From assembly GCA_003576695.1 (NCBI GenBank), contig QOZQ01000002.1, forward strand, positions 372,001-436,000: DNA of 64,000 nt. Direction: 5' to 3'. The translations under genes were made by a program, and so were the position numbers. Shown here piece by piece: positions 1-10,150 of the stretch. Numbering within the stretch: the stretch's first letter is position 1; each line of letters begins with the position of its first letter. The DNA is from Taklimakanibacter lacteus (GTDB lineage: Bacteria; Pseudomonadota; Alphaproteobacteria; Rhizobiales; Aestuariivirgaceae). The notes beneath the pieces are model-generated. The model searched no databases. It saw nothing but the letters and a program-made list of their open reading frames with translations, and was not told the origin of the DNA.

Positions 1-242
1 CGACCGCGATCAGCTCGGCCGAAGGTGGCGAGGCGCATTCGGCCGAATCCGTCCGCCACCGCCTGCGCGAGCTCATCGAGCGCGAGACCAGGGGCAACAT
101 CCTCTCCGACGATACGCTGGTCGACATGCTGAAGGCGGAAGGCGTCGATATCGCCCGACGGACTGTCGCTAAATACCGGGAAACGCTTGGAATTCCGTCA
201 TCGGTGCAACGCCGGCGCGAGAAGAATGCCTTTGGCGCGTGA
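1..242 (+). CDS. rpoN: RNA polymerase sigma-54 factor, C-terminal end (5' truncated)
   Basis: This is the last 80 codons of a reading frame that enters from the left edge and stops at 240-242. It contains ARRTVAKYRE (about 150-179), the RpoN box that reads the -24 element of sigma-54 promoters. It ends with the usual short basic tail after LGIPSS. Sigma-54 directs activator-dependent transcription, classically of nitrogen and transport genes. The following hpf and ptsN genes on the same strand reproduce the rpoN-hpf-ptsN order common in Proteobacteria. Only the DNA-binding end is visible, so activator and core-binding regions cannot be judged. Confidence 0.95.
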   Translation, partial: TAISSAEGGEAHSAESVRHRLRELIERETRGNILSDDTLVDMLKAEGVDIARRTVAKYRETLGIPSSVQRRREKNAFGA

Positions 243-343
243 GGCCCTTCCGGAGCTGCCGAATAAGGTTGACTTCGCATGAGCCCGCGACTAGTTTCCG
301 CGCCGTTTTGAGGGGGCTGGTCCTCTCTGTGACATAGCGGAAG

Positions 344-370
344 CCGAAAGCCGGTATAAGGACCTTTCGG
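344..370. promoter_or_regulatory. Small inverted repeat upstream of hpf
   Basis: Perfect 7-bp arms CCGAAAG (344-350) and CTTTCGG (364-370) surround a 13-nt centre in the 194-nt gap between rpoN and hpf. It could be an operator or a leader hairpin of hpf. No T-run follows, so a terminator is unlikely. The assignment is weak. Confidence 0.3.
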
Positions 371-436
371 CAGTTGACGTCGGACGCCGCACCGCCCACA
401 TTGGATGGGCCAAGTCGATAAGCACTGTCAGGTAAC

Positions 437-1015
437 ATGCAGGTCAAGATCACTGGCAAAAATCTGGACATTGGCGCAGCATTACGGGCGCATATCGAGA
501 ATCGGATTTTCGATATCGCCGAGAAGTATTTCAACGGCACCGTCTCCGCCCATGTCACGCTTGAGAAACAGCGTTCGCAGTTCACCGCCGACTGCACCTT
601 GCATCTGGCCACGGGACTGGTGCTGCAGGCGCATGGCCATGGTCCTGAAGCCATGCCGTCCTATGACAAGGCGGCGAGCCATCTCGAGAAGCAGCTCAGG
701 CGCTACAAGCGCCGGCTCAAGGATCACAATGACAGCCGCGTCGAGCCTGTGCGCCGGCGCGCTGCCGCGGACTATGTCATTGCCAGCGCGGGAGAGCACG
801 ATGCCGAGGAGCCGAGCGATCTCAACCCGGTCATCATCGCGGAGAGCTCCGCCGATGTGCCGGAACTTTCGGTGGGTGAGGCCGTGATGCAGCTCGATAT
901 CTCCACCGGGCAGTTTCTGCTGTTCCGCAATGCGCGCGACGGCGGTCTCAATGTCGTCTATCGCCGTCCCGACGGCAATATCGGCTGGATCGATCCCCAT
1001 CTCGGCGCGGCCTGA
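437..1015 (+). CDS. hpf: Long-form ribosome hibernation promoting factor
   Basis: The 192-residue protein starts MQVKITGKNLDIG, the typical start of the RaiA/HPF fold (roughly residues 1-100, binding the 30S decoding region). After a variable acidic linker it has the C-terminal dimerisation domain (about 133-192; VMQLDISTGQFLLFRN, then GNIGWIDP). The length fits the long HPF class, which makes 100S ribosome dimers without RMF in stationary phase. An AGG five bases before the ATG supports the start. It lies between rpoN and ptsN, as in many alphaproteobacteria. The family call is firm; regulation by sigma-54 is not shown by the sequence. Confidence 0.95.
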   Translation: MQVKITGKNLDIGAALRAHIENRIFDIAEKYFNGTVSAHVTLEKQRSQFTADCTLHLATGLVLQAHGHGPEAMPSYDKAASHLEKQLRRYKRRLKDHNDSRVEPVRRRAAADYVIASAGEHDAEEPSDLNPVIIAESSADVPELSVGEAVMQLDISTGQFLLFRNARDGGLNVVYRRPDGNIGWIDPHLGAA

Positions 1016-1059
1016 GCGGCCGCCGCTTGCCCCAGAGCGCAACAAGGAACAATGCGAAA

Positions 1060-1527
1060 ATGAATTTAGCCGAGATCGTCGATTCCCAATCGGTCCTGCC
1101 GAGCCTCAAGGTGCAGAACAAGAAGCAGCTTCTGCAGGAAGTGGCGCACGCGGCGGGCAAACTCACCGCCATCGATCACCGGGTGATCTTCGAGACACTG
1201 CTGCAGCGCGAGAAGCTGGGTTCCACCGGTCTCGGCCACGGCATCGCCATCCCGCATGGCAAGATCCCGACGCTGACGCGCGTCTACGGCCTGTTTGCCA
1301 GGCTCGCTGCGCCGGTTGAATTCGACGCTGTCGACAACGAGCCGGTCGATCTGGTCTTCCTGCTGCTGGCGCCCGAGCATGCCGGCGCCGATCACCTGAA
1401 GGCGCTCGCCCGCATTTCACGCCTTTTGCGCGATCACGATGTCGTGGCCAAACTGCGCGGCACCGACACGGCCGAAGGCCTCTACGCCATCCTCACCGAG
1501 CCCGCCGCGACCCCGCACGCGGCGTGA
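1060..1527 (+). CDS. ptsN: PTS IIA-like nitrogen regulatory protein PtsN (EIIA-Ntr)
   Basis: The 155-residue EIIA-Ntr protein contains GLGHGIAIPHGK; His66 in AIPHGK is the expected phospho-acceptor. EIIA-Ntr takes phosphate from NPr/HPr in the regulatory PTS and affects potassium transport, nitrogen and carbon responses rather than sugar uptake. An in-frame start exists 33 bases upstream (1027), but MNLAEIVDS at 1060 matches the usual family start and has AAGGA about 11 bases upstream. It follows hpf by 44 bases and probably shares its transcript. Its probable phosphate donor, HPr, is encoded at 37.1 kb in this window. Confidence 0.93.
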   Translation: MNLAEIVDSQSVLPSLKVQNKKQLLQEVAHAAGKLTAIDHRVIFETLLQREKLGSTGLGHGIAIPHGKIPTLTRVYGLFARLAAPVEFDAVDNEPVDLVFLLLAPEHAGADHLKALARISRLLRDHDVVAKLRGTDTAEGLYAILTEPAATPHAA

Positions 1528-1538
1528 TTCCCGCGTCC

Positions 1539-1638
1539 GTCATCCCGGCGCAAGCCGGGACCCCCTGAATAAGATCAACCGGGCGGCGCTGCCCGCGCTT
1601 CAACGATTTAATGGGTCCCGGCTTTCGCCGGGATGACG
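1539..1638. repeat. About 100-bp composite palindromic repeat (GTCATCCCGGC family), copy 1
   Basis: The element opens with GTCATCCCGGCGCAAGCCGG and closes with the inverse CCGGCTTTCGCCGGGATGAC, so the whole unit is an inverted repeat with a small hairpin at each end. The interior matches, in reverse complement, the interior of the copy at 13636-13734. It sits between ptsN and the converging DUF1150 gene. Such palindromic units are widespread in alphaproteobacterial intergenic DNA. No coding content is seen. Confidence 0.85.
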
Positions 1639-1668
1639 GATTGGGGTGGGACGCCGCCCACAAACGAA

Positions 1669-1698
1669 AACGCCCTTCCGATTTCCCGAAAGGGCGTT
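1669..1698 (-). terminator. Rho-independent terminator of the hsp20-DUF1150 transcript
   Basis: Perfect 9-bp arms AACGCCCTT and AAGGGCGTT enclose a 12-nt loop. Read on the minus strand the second arm runs into TTTTCG, giving a short U-tract. The hairpin ends 22 bases beyond the stop of the minus-strand DUF1150 gene. Confidence 0.75.
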
Positions 1699-1720
1699 CC
1701 GGTCTTCTTTGACAAACTGC

Positions 1721-1987
1721 TCAATGCACCGTGACGGGCGTCAGCTCATGCTCGCGCGCCGCCGCGAAAGCGGCCTCGAAGCTCGCCGAAATCGACATCG
1801 GCGTGCCGTCGGCGCCATAGAGGCAGTAGAGCCTGATATCGCCTGGCACGTTGATCTTCTGCGGACCGAGCAGCTTGGCGGCATTGCCCGGCTCGATTTC
1901 GCGGATATAGCCGAGCGCGCCATTGCCCAGCACCGCCAGCTCTTCGGTGGCGATCTCGAATTTCTTCTCGGTTTCGGGTCCGGTCAT
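1721..1987 (-). CDS. DUF1150 family protein
   Basis: This is an 88-residue soluble protein (MTGPETEKKFEI..., later LGYIREI and GADGTPMSISASFEAAFAAARE). It matches the short DUF1150 family of alphaproteobacteria, which commonly lies next to a small heat-shock protein gene. Its stop/start spacing to hsp20 is only 3 bases, and its ribosome site (AAAGGAG) is formed by the last codons of hsp20, so the two are translationally linked. A terminator follows. The biochemical role is unknown; co-expression with the chaperone suggests a stress-related accessory role, which is inference only. Confidence 0.8.
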   Translation of the reverse strand: MTGPETEKKFEIATEELAVLGNGALGYIREIEPGNAAKLLGPQKINVPGDIRLYCLYGADGTPMSISASFEAAFAAAREHELTPVTVH

Positions 1988-1990
1988 GGC

Positions 1991-2416
1991 TCAGACTCCT
2001 TTGATGTCGATCTTACGCACGATCCTCTGCGGTTCCGGCCGCTCGAGATCGATGGCGAGCAGACCGTTCTCCAGTTGGGCGCTTTTCACTTCGACACCCT
2101 CCGCCAGGACGAAAGCCCGTTGGAACTGGCGGGCGGCAATGCCGCGGTGGAGGTAGGCCCGGGAGCCGTCATCCACTTGCCGGCCCCTTATAATGAGTTG
2201 GTTCTCTTCGATCGTGATTTCAAGCTCGTCACGCGAAAAGCCGGCGACCGCCAGCGTGATGCGGAATTTCTCAGGCGCGTTGTCGGCCCTGGCGACGCGT
2301 TCGATGTTATAGGGCGGATAGCCGTCATTCGCCGATTTGGCCGCGCGGTCCACGATGCGTTCGAAATCGTCGAATCCGAGCAGATACGGGCTGGAGAACA
2401 GCGACAGGCGAGTCAT
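1991..2416 (-). CDS. Hsp20-family small heat-shock protein
   Basis: The 141-residue IbpA-type protein begins MTRLSLFSSPYLLGFDDFERIVD and carries an alpha-crystallin domain from about residue 33, with EKFRITLAVAGFSRDELEI and the C-terminal ENGLLAIDLERP. The family forms oligomeric holdases that keep heat-denatured proteins refoldable. A longer in-frame start at 2578 is rejected: the ATG at 2416 has GAAGGG eight bases upstream, and the extension crosses the promoter. The C-terminal I-x-I motif is represented by KIDIKGV. It is first in a two-gene unit with DUF1150 and is probably heat-induced (see the RpoH-like promoter). Confidence 0.93.
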   Translation of the reverse strand: MTRLSLFSSPYLLGFDDFERIVDRAAKSANDGYPPYNIERVARADNAPEKFRITLAVAGFSRDELEITIEENQLIIRGRQVDDGSRAYLHRGIAARQFQRAFVLAEGVEVKSAQLENGLLAIDLERPEPQRIVRKIDIKGV

Positions 2417-2480
2417 GACGGGCCCTTCAAAAAGCAGCTCACTTGCCCGGCCCCCGTGAGGCACCGGACGGTTATGGCTA

Positions 2481-2509
2481 ATATGTTGCGGGAGGCGCCT
2501 TATTTCAAG
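2481..2509 (-). promoter_or_regulatory. Candidate RpoH (sigma-32) promoter of hsp20
   Basis: Read on the minus strand, CTTGAAA (2509-2503) is followed after 14 bases by CAACATAT (2488-2481), resembling the heat-shock consensus CTTGAAA / CCCCATNT. It lies 65-93 bases upstream of the hsp20 ATG. The match is by eye; the -10 half is imperfect. Confidence 0.5.
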
Positions 2510-2696
2510 GCATTGCAGCCGTGGGTTATTCTTCAGGCTCCTTGCAAATGACGCGAGTCTGGCGTCAAACTGGGGCAATCCTGGTGCCGGGTGGCCCGGG
2601 TCGAAGGCTTGAACGCCGGGCCGGAGGGGCAGGTTCCTCGATCGCCGGTTCCGCGCTCAAGCTGGAGCAAAGATAAAACCCTCAGGGAGGTTCTAA

Positions 2697-3692
2697 ATGA
2701 TCAGGAAGCTGTTTGCGGCCGTTGCCATGACGGCATTGATGGCGGGCGCGAGCTTGGCGGCCGAGGTGAAGCCGGCGGTCGTCTACGATCTCGGCGGCCG
2801 CAACGACAAATCCTTCAACGAAAGCGCTTATGTGGGGGCCGAGAAGTTCAAGGCCGACACTGGCATCGCTTTCCAGGATTTCGAGATCCAGAATGACAGC
2901 CAGCGCGAGCAGGCCCTGCGCAAATTCGCCGAGCGCGGATTTTCGCCGGTCGTCGCCATCGGCTTCAGCCATGCCGAGGCGGTGAAGAAGGTCGCGGCCG
3001 AGTTCCCCGATACGCATTTCGCCATCATCGACATGGTGGTCGATGCGCCGAATGTCGCCTCCATCGTGTTCAAGGAGCATGAAGGCAGCTACCTGGTCGG
3101 CGTGCTGGCGGCACTTGCGTCGAAGACGGGCAAGGTCGGTTTTGTCGGCGGCATGGACATCCCGCTCATCCGCCGCTTCGCCTGCGGCTATGTCGGCGGC
3201 GTCAAGGCCACCGCCAAGGATGACGAGGTCTTCCAGAACATGACCGGGACCACGGGTGCTGCCTGGACGGATCCGGTGAAGGGCGGTGAGCTCGCCAAGT
3301 CGCAATTCGACCGTGGCGCCGATGTCGTCTACCACGCGGCCGGCGGCACCGGCATCGGCGTGCTGCAGGCGGCGGCGGATGCCGGCAAGCTCGGCATCGG
3401 CGTCGATTCGAACCAGAACGGCCTGCATCCGGGCAAGGTGCTGACCTCGATGCTGAAACGCGTCGACGTAGCGACCTACAATGTCTTCAAGGCCGGCCAG
3501 GACGGTACCTTCAAGGCTGGCGTCACGGTGCTCGGCCTCGCCGAAGGCGGCGTCGGCTGGGCGCTCGACGACAACAACAAGCCGCTGATCACCCCCGAAA
3601 TGAAGGCGGCGGTGGACAAGGCCGAGGCCGACATCAAGGCCGGCACGGTCCAGGTCCACGATTACATGTCGGATTCGGCCTGCCCCTATTGA
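2697..3692 (+). CDS. BMP-family nucleoside ABC transporter substrate-binding protein
   Basis: The 331-residue protein has a signal peptide (about residues 1-21, ending GASLA). The mature part carries YDLGGRNDKSFNE, the conserved opening of the Bmp/Med/PnrA family, whose characterised members bind purine or other nucleosides in the periplasm. AGGGAGG lies close before the ATG. It is the first gene of a plus-strand run with a double-ABC ATPase, two permeases and nucleoside-cleaving enzymes, so the ligand is almost certainly a nucleoside. There is no lipobox cysteine, so it should be a free periplasmic protein. Purine versus pyrimidine preference cannot be told. Confidence 0.92.
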   Translation: MIRKLFAAVAMTALMAGASLAAEVKPAVVYDLGGRNDKSFNESAYVGAEKFKADTGIAFQDFEIQNDSQREQALRKFAERGFSPVVAIGFSHAEAVKKVAAEFPDTHFAIIDMVVDAPNVASIVFKEHEGSYLVGVLAALASKTGKVGFVGGMDIPLIRRFACGYVGGVKATAKDDEVFQNMTGTTGAAWTDPVKGGELAKSQFDRGADVVYHAAGGTGIGVLQAAADAGKLGIGVDSNQNGLHPGKVLTSMLKRVDVATYNVFKAGQDGTFKAGVTVLGLAEGGVGWALDDNNKPLITPEMKAAVDKAEADIKAGTVQVHDYMSDSACPY

Positions 3693-3705
3693 CCGGGTCC
3701 GGATA

Positions 3706-5228
<1,523 letters not shown>

Positions 5229-5232
<4 letters not shown>

Positions 5233-6341
5233 GCGGGCCGTCGCGAGAATTGCCGCGCTGGGTCGATCTCGGCCTCATTCCGCTGATCAACCTCATCGCC
5301 GCCTTCCTCGTCACCAGCCTTGTCTTCCTCGCCATTGGCGAATCGCCGATCGAAAGCGTCGGCATCATGCTGAACGGCGCCTTCGGCTACGGTTCGGGAC
5401 TGGGCTACACGCTGTTCTACACGACGAACTTCATCTTCACCGGGCTTGCCTTCGCCGTCGCCTTCCATGCCGGCCTGTTCAATATCGGCGCCGAAGGCCA
5501 GGCCTATCTGGGGGGCTTGGGCGTGGCGCTGGTCTGCTTGCCGCTCGGCTTCCTGCCGATGGTGATCGTCATCCCGCTCGCCATCATAGGGGCGGCGCTG
5601 TTCGGCGCCGCCTGGGCCTTCATCCCGGCCTATCTGCAGGCGAAGCGCGGCAGCCATGTGGTGATCACCACCATCATGTTCAATTTCATCGCCTCCGCCT
5701 TGATGATCTATCTGCTCGTCAATGTGATGTCACCCAAGGGATCGATGAATCCCGAGACCCGCACTTTCGATCCCAATGCCCATTTGCCGCTCATCCACGA
5801 TGTCTTCGCCGGCCTCGGCATCGAGATCGCCCGCTCGCCGCTCAACCTGTCCTTCCTCTGGGCGCTGATCTGCGCCGTCGTCATCTGGCTGATGCTCTGG
5901 CACACGACGCTCGGCTATCAATTGCGCGTGCTCGGCGCCAATCCGGCCGCCGCCACCTATGCCGGCATGAAGCCGCCGCGTCTCATCATCATCGCCATGC
6001 TGATCTCGGGCGCGCTGTCGGGCTTCCTGGCGCTCAACGAGATCATGGGATCGCAGAACCGATTGCTGCTCGAATTCACCGCCGGCTATGGCTTCGTCGG
6101 CATCGCGGTGGCGCTGATGGGCCGCTCGCATCCTTTCGGCATCGTGCTCGCCGCCATTCTGTTCGGCGCGCTCTATCAGGGCGGCGCCGATCTTTCCTTC
6201 GACAAGCCGACTGTCACCCGCGACATGATCGTGGTCATACAGGGCCTCGTCATCCTCTTCGCCGGCGCGCTCGAGCACATGTTCCGCCCGCAGATCGCGC
6301 GGCTCTTCCAGGGCTCACGCTTCAAGGCGAGGGAGGCTTAG
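5229..6341 (+). CDS. Nucleoside ABC transporter permease 1
   Basis: This 370-residue integral membrane protein of the BPD_transp_2 (branched-chain/sugar/nucleoside) permease family has many hydrophobic spans, starting at about residue 15 (LIPLINLIAAFLVTSL). It contains the family segment FNIGAEGQAYLGG. The ATG at 5229 overlaps the ATPase stop (ATGA); a longer frame starting at 5148 is only a shadow of the ATPase end. It pairs with the second permease at 6450 to form a heterodimeric channel. It ends with a cytoplasmic basic tail (RLFQGSRFKAREA). Confidence 0.92.
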
Positions 6342-6378
6342 TGATGCGATGGAAAGATTGTGGATACCCCACTCTACC

Positions 6379-6410
6379 GTCATCCCGGCGAAAGCCGGGA
6401 TCCATTGATT
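6379..6410. repeat. GTCATCCCGGC palindromic unit, copy 2 (single hairpin)
   Basis: GTCATCCCGGCGAAAGCCGG followed by GATCCATTGATTGG is one end of the composite element seen whole at 1539 and 13636. It fills much of the 108-base gap between the two permease genes and is the only sizeable interruption inside the transporter part of the operon. Confidence 0.8.
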
Positions 6411-6449
6411 GGGTAATTGAACGGGTTTGGGAGCTGAAACAGTAACGCC

Positions 6450-7421
6450 ATGGAATGGCTCGATCTCATAGCCCAGGTGTCAGGCTCGGCGATCCGCTTC
6501 TCGGTGCCGCTGCTCTTCGCTTGTCTTGCCGGTCTCTATTCCGAACGTGCCGGGGTGTTCGATATCGGCCTCGAAGGCAAGATGCTGGTTGGCGCCTTCA
6601 CCGCCGGCACCATTGCCGCCCTCACCGGCTCCGCCTGGCTGGGTCTTCTCGCCGCCATCCTGGCTTCGGTATTGTTCGCGCTGATCCACGGCTTCGCTTC
6701 GATCACCCATCGCGGCAACCAGATCGTGTCCGGCGTGGCGATCAATTTCATCGCCGCCGGCCTTACTGCGCAATTGGGCGAGACCTGGTTCAAACTCGGC
6801 GGCCAGACGCCGCAGCTCACCAATGACGCGCGCTTCATGGGCTATGCCTGGCCTTTCGCCGACGCCTTGCGCGGCGTGCCGGTGCTCGGACAGATCTATT
6901 CGCAGATCCTCTCCGGCCAGAACATCCTCGTCTATCTGGCCTTCCTCGCCGTGCCGATCACCTGGTGGCTGCTCTACCGCACCCGCTTCGGCCTCAGGCT
7001 CCGGGCGGTGGGCGAGAATCCCGCCGCCGTCGACACCGCCGGGATCTCGGTGCCGTCCATGCGCTATGCCGCTGTCGCCTGTTGCGGCATTCTCTGCGGC
7101 TTCGCCGGCGCTTATCTCTCGATCGCGCAGAGCGCCGGCTTCATCGAGCATATGACGGCGGGCAAGGGCTTCATCGCGCTGGCGGCACTCATCTTCGCCA
7201 AATGGCGCCCCGTTCCGGCCATGTGGGCCTGTCTCCTGTTTGGTGTGCTGGATGCCATCTCCATCAGATTGCAGGGCGTGCCGATTGCCGGCATCGGCAC
7301 CGTGCCGGTGCAGCTCATGCAGGCAGTGCCCTATATTCTGACCGTCGTCTTGCTGGCGGGCTTCATCGGCCATGCTGTCGCTCCCAAGGCCGGCGGCGTG
7401 CCCTATGTGAAGGAAAAATAA
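6450..7421 (+). CDS. Nucleoside ABC transporter permease 2
   Basis: This 323-residue polytopic membrane protein of the same BPD_transp_2 family as the preceding gene carries ERAGVFDIGLEGKMLVGAF, the equivalent of the FNIGAEGQ segment of permease 1. Two different permease genes after a BMP protein and a double ATPase is the standard layout of bacterial nucleoside importers. Its TAA stop overlaps the ATG of cdd by one base, so import and cytidine deamination are translationally coupled. The ribosome site before the ATG is poor, perhaps because of the repeat insertion just upstream. Confidence 0.92.
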   Translation: MEWLDLIAQVSGSAIRFSVPLLFACLAGLYSERAGVFDIGLEGKMLVGAFTAGTIAALTGSAWLGLLAAILASVLFALIHGFASITHRGNQIVSGVAINFIAAGLTAQLGETWFKLGGQTPQLTNDARFMGYAWPFADALRGVPVLGQIYSQILSGQNILVYLAFLAVPITWWLLYRTRFGLRLRAVGENPAAVDTAGISVPSMRYAAVACCGILCGFAGAYLSIAQSAGFIEHMTAGKGFIALAALIFAKWRPVPAMWACLLFGVLDAISIRLQGVPIAGIGTVPVQLMQAVPYILTVVLLAGFIGHAVAPKAGGVPYVKEK

Positions 7422-7819
7422 TGGCGGACAAACCCCTCATTGCCGCGGCCGTCGCAGCGCGGTCAAAGGCTTACGCGCCCTATTCGCGCTTCCTCGTAGG
7501 TGCGGCGGTGAAGGATGAGACGGGTGCCATCCATGCCGGCTGCAATGTCGAGAACGCCGCCTATCCGCAAGGCACCTGCGCCGAAGCCGGCGCCGTCGCG
7601 GCGATGGTCCTGGCCGGTGGTCGCAAGATCGTCGAGGCGGCCGTGGTCGGCGCAGGCGAGGGGCTGGTGACGCCCTGCGGCGGCTGCCGGCAGAAATTGC
7701 GCGAATTCGGAAGCCCCGGTCTCGCCATCCATGTCTGCGACGAGACGGGCATGGTGAAGAAGAGCTTCACGCTCGAGGAATTGCTGCCATCCTCCTTCGG
7801 GCCGGAGAATCTCGCATGA
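7421..7819 (+). CDS. cdd: Cytidine deaminase
   Basis: The 132-residue protein has the zinc-binding signature of small tetrameric cytidine deaminases: GTCAEAGA (Cys53, catalytic Glu55) and PCGGCRQ (Cys86, Cys89). It converts cytidine and deoxycytidine to uridine and deoxyuridine plus ammonia. NVENAAYP (42-49) matches the substrate-recognition loop. The ATG at 7421 has AAGGA just upstream. A longer frame starting at 6965 reads through the permease in another phase and is an artefact. The gene overlaps the following phosphorylase by ATGA. Confidence 0.95.
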   Translation: MADKPLIAAAVAARSKAYAPYSRFLVGAAVKDETGAIHAGCNVENAAYPQGTCAEAGAVAAMVLAGGRKIVEAAVVGAGEGLVTPCGGCRQKLREFGSPGLAIHVCDETGMVKKSFTLEELLPSSFGPENLA

Positions 7820-8619
7820 TCAGGGCCGTCGACATATTGCGGCAAAGGCTGGGAACGCTGCGTCCAGAGACTGCGATCGTCCTGGGGTCGAGCCTGGGGC
7901 CGGTGGCCGACGCGGTGACGGCACCACTGCGCATTCCCTATCGCGACCTGCCGGAATTCCCGCAGCCGAAAATCTCCGGACATTCGGGCGAAGTCTTCGC
8001 CGGTCTGCTCGCCGGCAAGCCGGTGCTCGTGCTGCGCGGGCGCGGCCATCCCTATGAGAAGGGGGACGCCGCGGTGATGCGCCCGGCGATCGAGTCGCTG
8101 CAGTTGCTGGGCGTCACCCAAATCATCCTCACCAATGCCGCGGGCTCGCTTCAGCCCAAGATGCGGCCGGGCAGCATCATGCTGATCACCGATCACATCA
8201 ATTTCTCCGGCATGAATCCGTTGATCGGCGAAGAGGGCGACAAGGGCTTCGTGCCGATGACCGCGGCCTATGACGTGAAGCTCGCCGATGCCTTGCGCGC
8301 CGCCGCCAGGGCCGAAGCCATCGAGCTTCACGAGGGGGTCTATGTCTGGTTCTCGGGCCCGAGCTTCGAGACGCCGGCCGAGATCCGCATGGCGCAATCC
8401 TGGGGCGCCCATGCGGTGGGCATGTCGACGGTGCCGGAAGTCATCCTGGCGCGCCGTTTCGGCCTCAAGGTTGCGGGCCTCTCGGTCATCACCAATCTCG
8501 GCGCGGGGATCGAGGGCGCCAGCCCCAGTCACGAGGAAACCAAGAGCGAAGGCGTCAAGGCGGTGGATGACATGGTGAAGCTGCTGACACGCTTCTGTGC
8601 TGCAGGAGAGGGTTCGTGA
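7816..8619 (+). CDS. Purine nucleoside phosphorylase (trimeric PNP/MTAP family)
   Basis: The 267-residue protein has family landmarks: ETAIVLGSSLGP near the start, LTNAAGSL, DHINFSG, GPSFETPAEIR and VGMSTVPEVILAR. These identify the low-molecular-weight, trimeric PNP class that phosphorolyses guanosine and inosine (and their 2'-deoxy forms) to base plus (deoxy)ribose-1-phosphate. The ATG overlaps cdd's stop. The product feeds DeoB, encoded two genes on. PNP rather than MTAP is favoured by the context of nucleoside uptake and by the GPSFETPAE loop. Confidence 0.92.
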   Translation: MIRAVDILRQRLGTLRPETAIVLGSSLGPVADAVTAPLRIPYRDLPEFPQPKISGHSGEVFAGLLAGKPVLVLRGRGHPYEKGDAAVMRPAIESLQLLGVTQIILTNAAGSLQPKMRPGSIMLITDHINFSGMNPLIGEEGDKGFVPMTAAYDVKLADALRAAARAEAIELHEGVYVWFSGPSFETPAEIRMAQSWGAHAVGMSTVPEVILARRFGLKVAGLSVITNLGAGIEGASPSHEETKSEGVKAVDDMVKLLTRFCAAGEGS

Positions 8620-8632
8620 CGACTTCGCTCAA

Positions 8633-8816
8633 TACCCTCGCCCCGCGAAGCGGGGAGAGGGAAGGGGCCAGCCGCAAAGCGGCGGGAAGGGTGAGGGGCC
8701 TGTGCGAAGTCTCATGCTGTTCTCTCATCCTACGCGACACAATTCCAACGAAGCCCCTCACCCTCCCATTGCTGCGCAATGGGTCCCTCCCTCTCCCCTC
8801 TTCGAGGGGCGAGGGT
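8633..8816. repeat. Palindromic intergenic repeat of the CCCTC/GAGGG type, copy 1
   Basis: This 184-base stretch is framed by ACCCTCG and CGAGGGT and contains several hairpins: CCCCGC-GAA-GCGGGG (8641-8655), CCCATTGC-TGC-GCAATGGG (8765-8783) and CCCCTC-TTC-GAGGGG. It separates the PNP gene from deoA. Small open frames through it (for example 8616-8831) have no coding signature. Related units occur at 53581 and 60818. Confidence 0.8.
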
Positions 8817-8830
8817 AAGGATCCCATCTG

Positions 8831-10150
8831 ATGCTTGCCCAGGAATTCATCCGCCAGAAGCGCGACGGCAGGGAGCTTGCTTCTGCCGATATCGCCGAAT
8901 TCATTTCCGGCCTGACCCGCAATGAAGTCTCGGAAGGCCAGGCCGCCGCCTTCGCCATGGCGGTGTTCCTGCGCGGCATGACGCGCGCCGAAGCGGTGGC
9001 GCTCACCCGCGCGATGCGCGATTCTGGCACCGTTCTGTCGTGGAAAGACATCGGCCGGCCCATCGTCGACAAACATTCGACCGGCGGCGTTGGCGACAAT
9101 GTCTCGCTCATGCTGGCGCCGATGCTGGCGGCGGCGGGTGCGGCGGTGCCGATGATCTCCGGCCGTGGCCTCGGCCATACCGGCGGCACGCTCGACAAGC
9201 TCGATTCCATTCCGGGCTATGTCTCGCAGCCCGATATCGATCTGTTCCGCAAGGTGGTGAAGGAAGTGGGCTGCGCCATCATCGGCCAGACCGCCGATCT
9301 GGCGCCCGCCGACAAGCGCCTCTATGCTATTCGCGACGTCACCGGCACGGTGGAATCGGTGCCGCTCATCACTGCCTCCATCCTGTCGAAGAAACTGGCG
9401 GCAGGACTGGAAGAGCTCGTCCTCGATGTGAAGACCGGCACCGGCGCCTTCATGGCGACGGCCGAAGCGGCGCGCGAGCTGACCGAGAGTCTGGTCAGCG
9501 TCGCCAATGGCGCCGGCCTCAGGACCTCCGCCCTCATCACCGACATGAACGAGCCTCTGGCAAGTGCTGCCGGCAATGCCGTCGAGGTCGCCAATGCGCT
9601 TGATTATCTGACCGGCGAGAAGCGCGATGCGCGCCTCCATGCCGTGACCGTGGCGCTCGGCGCCGAGCTTCTGGTCCTGGCCGGCCTGGCGAAAAATGCC
9701 GCTGAGGGTTCGGTTTCTCTGGAGAAAACGCTGACCTCAGGCGCTGCCGCGGAGCGTTTCGCCGCCATGACCCGCGCTCTGAGGGGGCCTAAGGATATTC
9801 TCGAGAAGCACAAATCGCTGCTGCCCAAGGCACCCATCATCCGGCCGGTGATGGCGGAGGCCGAAGGCATCGTCAGCCATATCGATACGCGCGCGCTTGG
9901 CATTGCGGTGATCGAGCTCGGTGGCGGCCGCCGCGTGGCGAGCGACAGGATCGATCACGCCGTCGGCCTGACCGGCCTTGCCGGCCTTGCGGCACCTGCT
10001 GGCCGCGATCATCCATTGGGTCTCGTCCATGCCCGCGACGAGGCTTCATTTGCGCGCGCCGCCGATATGGTCCGCAAGGCCTATCGCTTTGGCAAGGCGC
10101 CGGCCGTATCATCGCCGGTATTGACCCGCATCGGGCCTGAGACCCTATGA
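8831..10150 (+). CDS. deoA: Thymidine phosphorylase
   Basis: The 439-residue protein begins [13 protein letters not shown] and has the signature [20 protein letters not shown] (about 110-129) of thymidine/pyrimidine-nucleoside phosphorylases, plus the phosphate-binding KHSTGGVGD. It converts thymidine or deoxyuridine to base plus deoxyribose-1-phosphate. The length is typical of DeoA. AAGG about 10 bases upstream supports the ATG. It overlaps deoB by ATGA. Together with cdd it completes the route from deoxycytidine to deoxyribose-1-phosphate. Confidence 0.95.
   Translation: MLAQEFIRQKRDGRELASADIAEFISGLTRNEVSEGQAAAFAMAVFLRGMTRAEAVALTRAMRDSGTVLSWKDIGRPIVDKHSTGGVGDNVSLMLAPMLAAAGAAVPMISGRGLGHTGGTLDKLDSIPGYVSQPDIDLFRKVVKEVGCAIIGQTADLAPADKRLYAIRDVTGTVESVPLITASILSKKLAAGLEELVLDVKTGTGAFMATAEAARELTESLVSVANGAGLRTSALITDMNEPLASAAGNAVEVANALDYLTGEKRDARLHAVTVALGAELLVLAGLAKNAAEGSVSLEKTLTSGAAAERFAAMTRALRGPKDILEKHKSLLPKAPIIRPVMAEAEGIVSHIDTRALGIAVIELGGGRRVASDRIDHAVGLTGLAGLAAPAGRDHPLGLVHARDEASFARAADMVRKAYRFGKAPAVSSPVLTRIGPETL

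Noticed and set aside
1646-2551. 301-codon plus-strand frame
   Set aside because: It is the antisense shadow of DUF1150 and hsp20, which have ribosome sites, family matches and a terminator on the minus strand.
6965-7819. 284-codon version of cytidine deaminase
   Set aside because: The first 152 codons are the permease read out of phase. The ATG at 7421 has a ribosome site and begins the deaminase fold.
8616-8831. Small open frames in the PNP-deoA gap
   Set aside because: They run through palindromic repeat units and have no family resemblance; they are repeat-derived.
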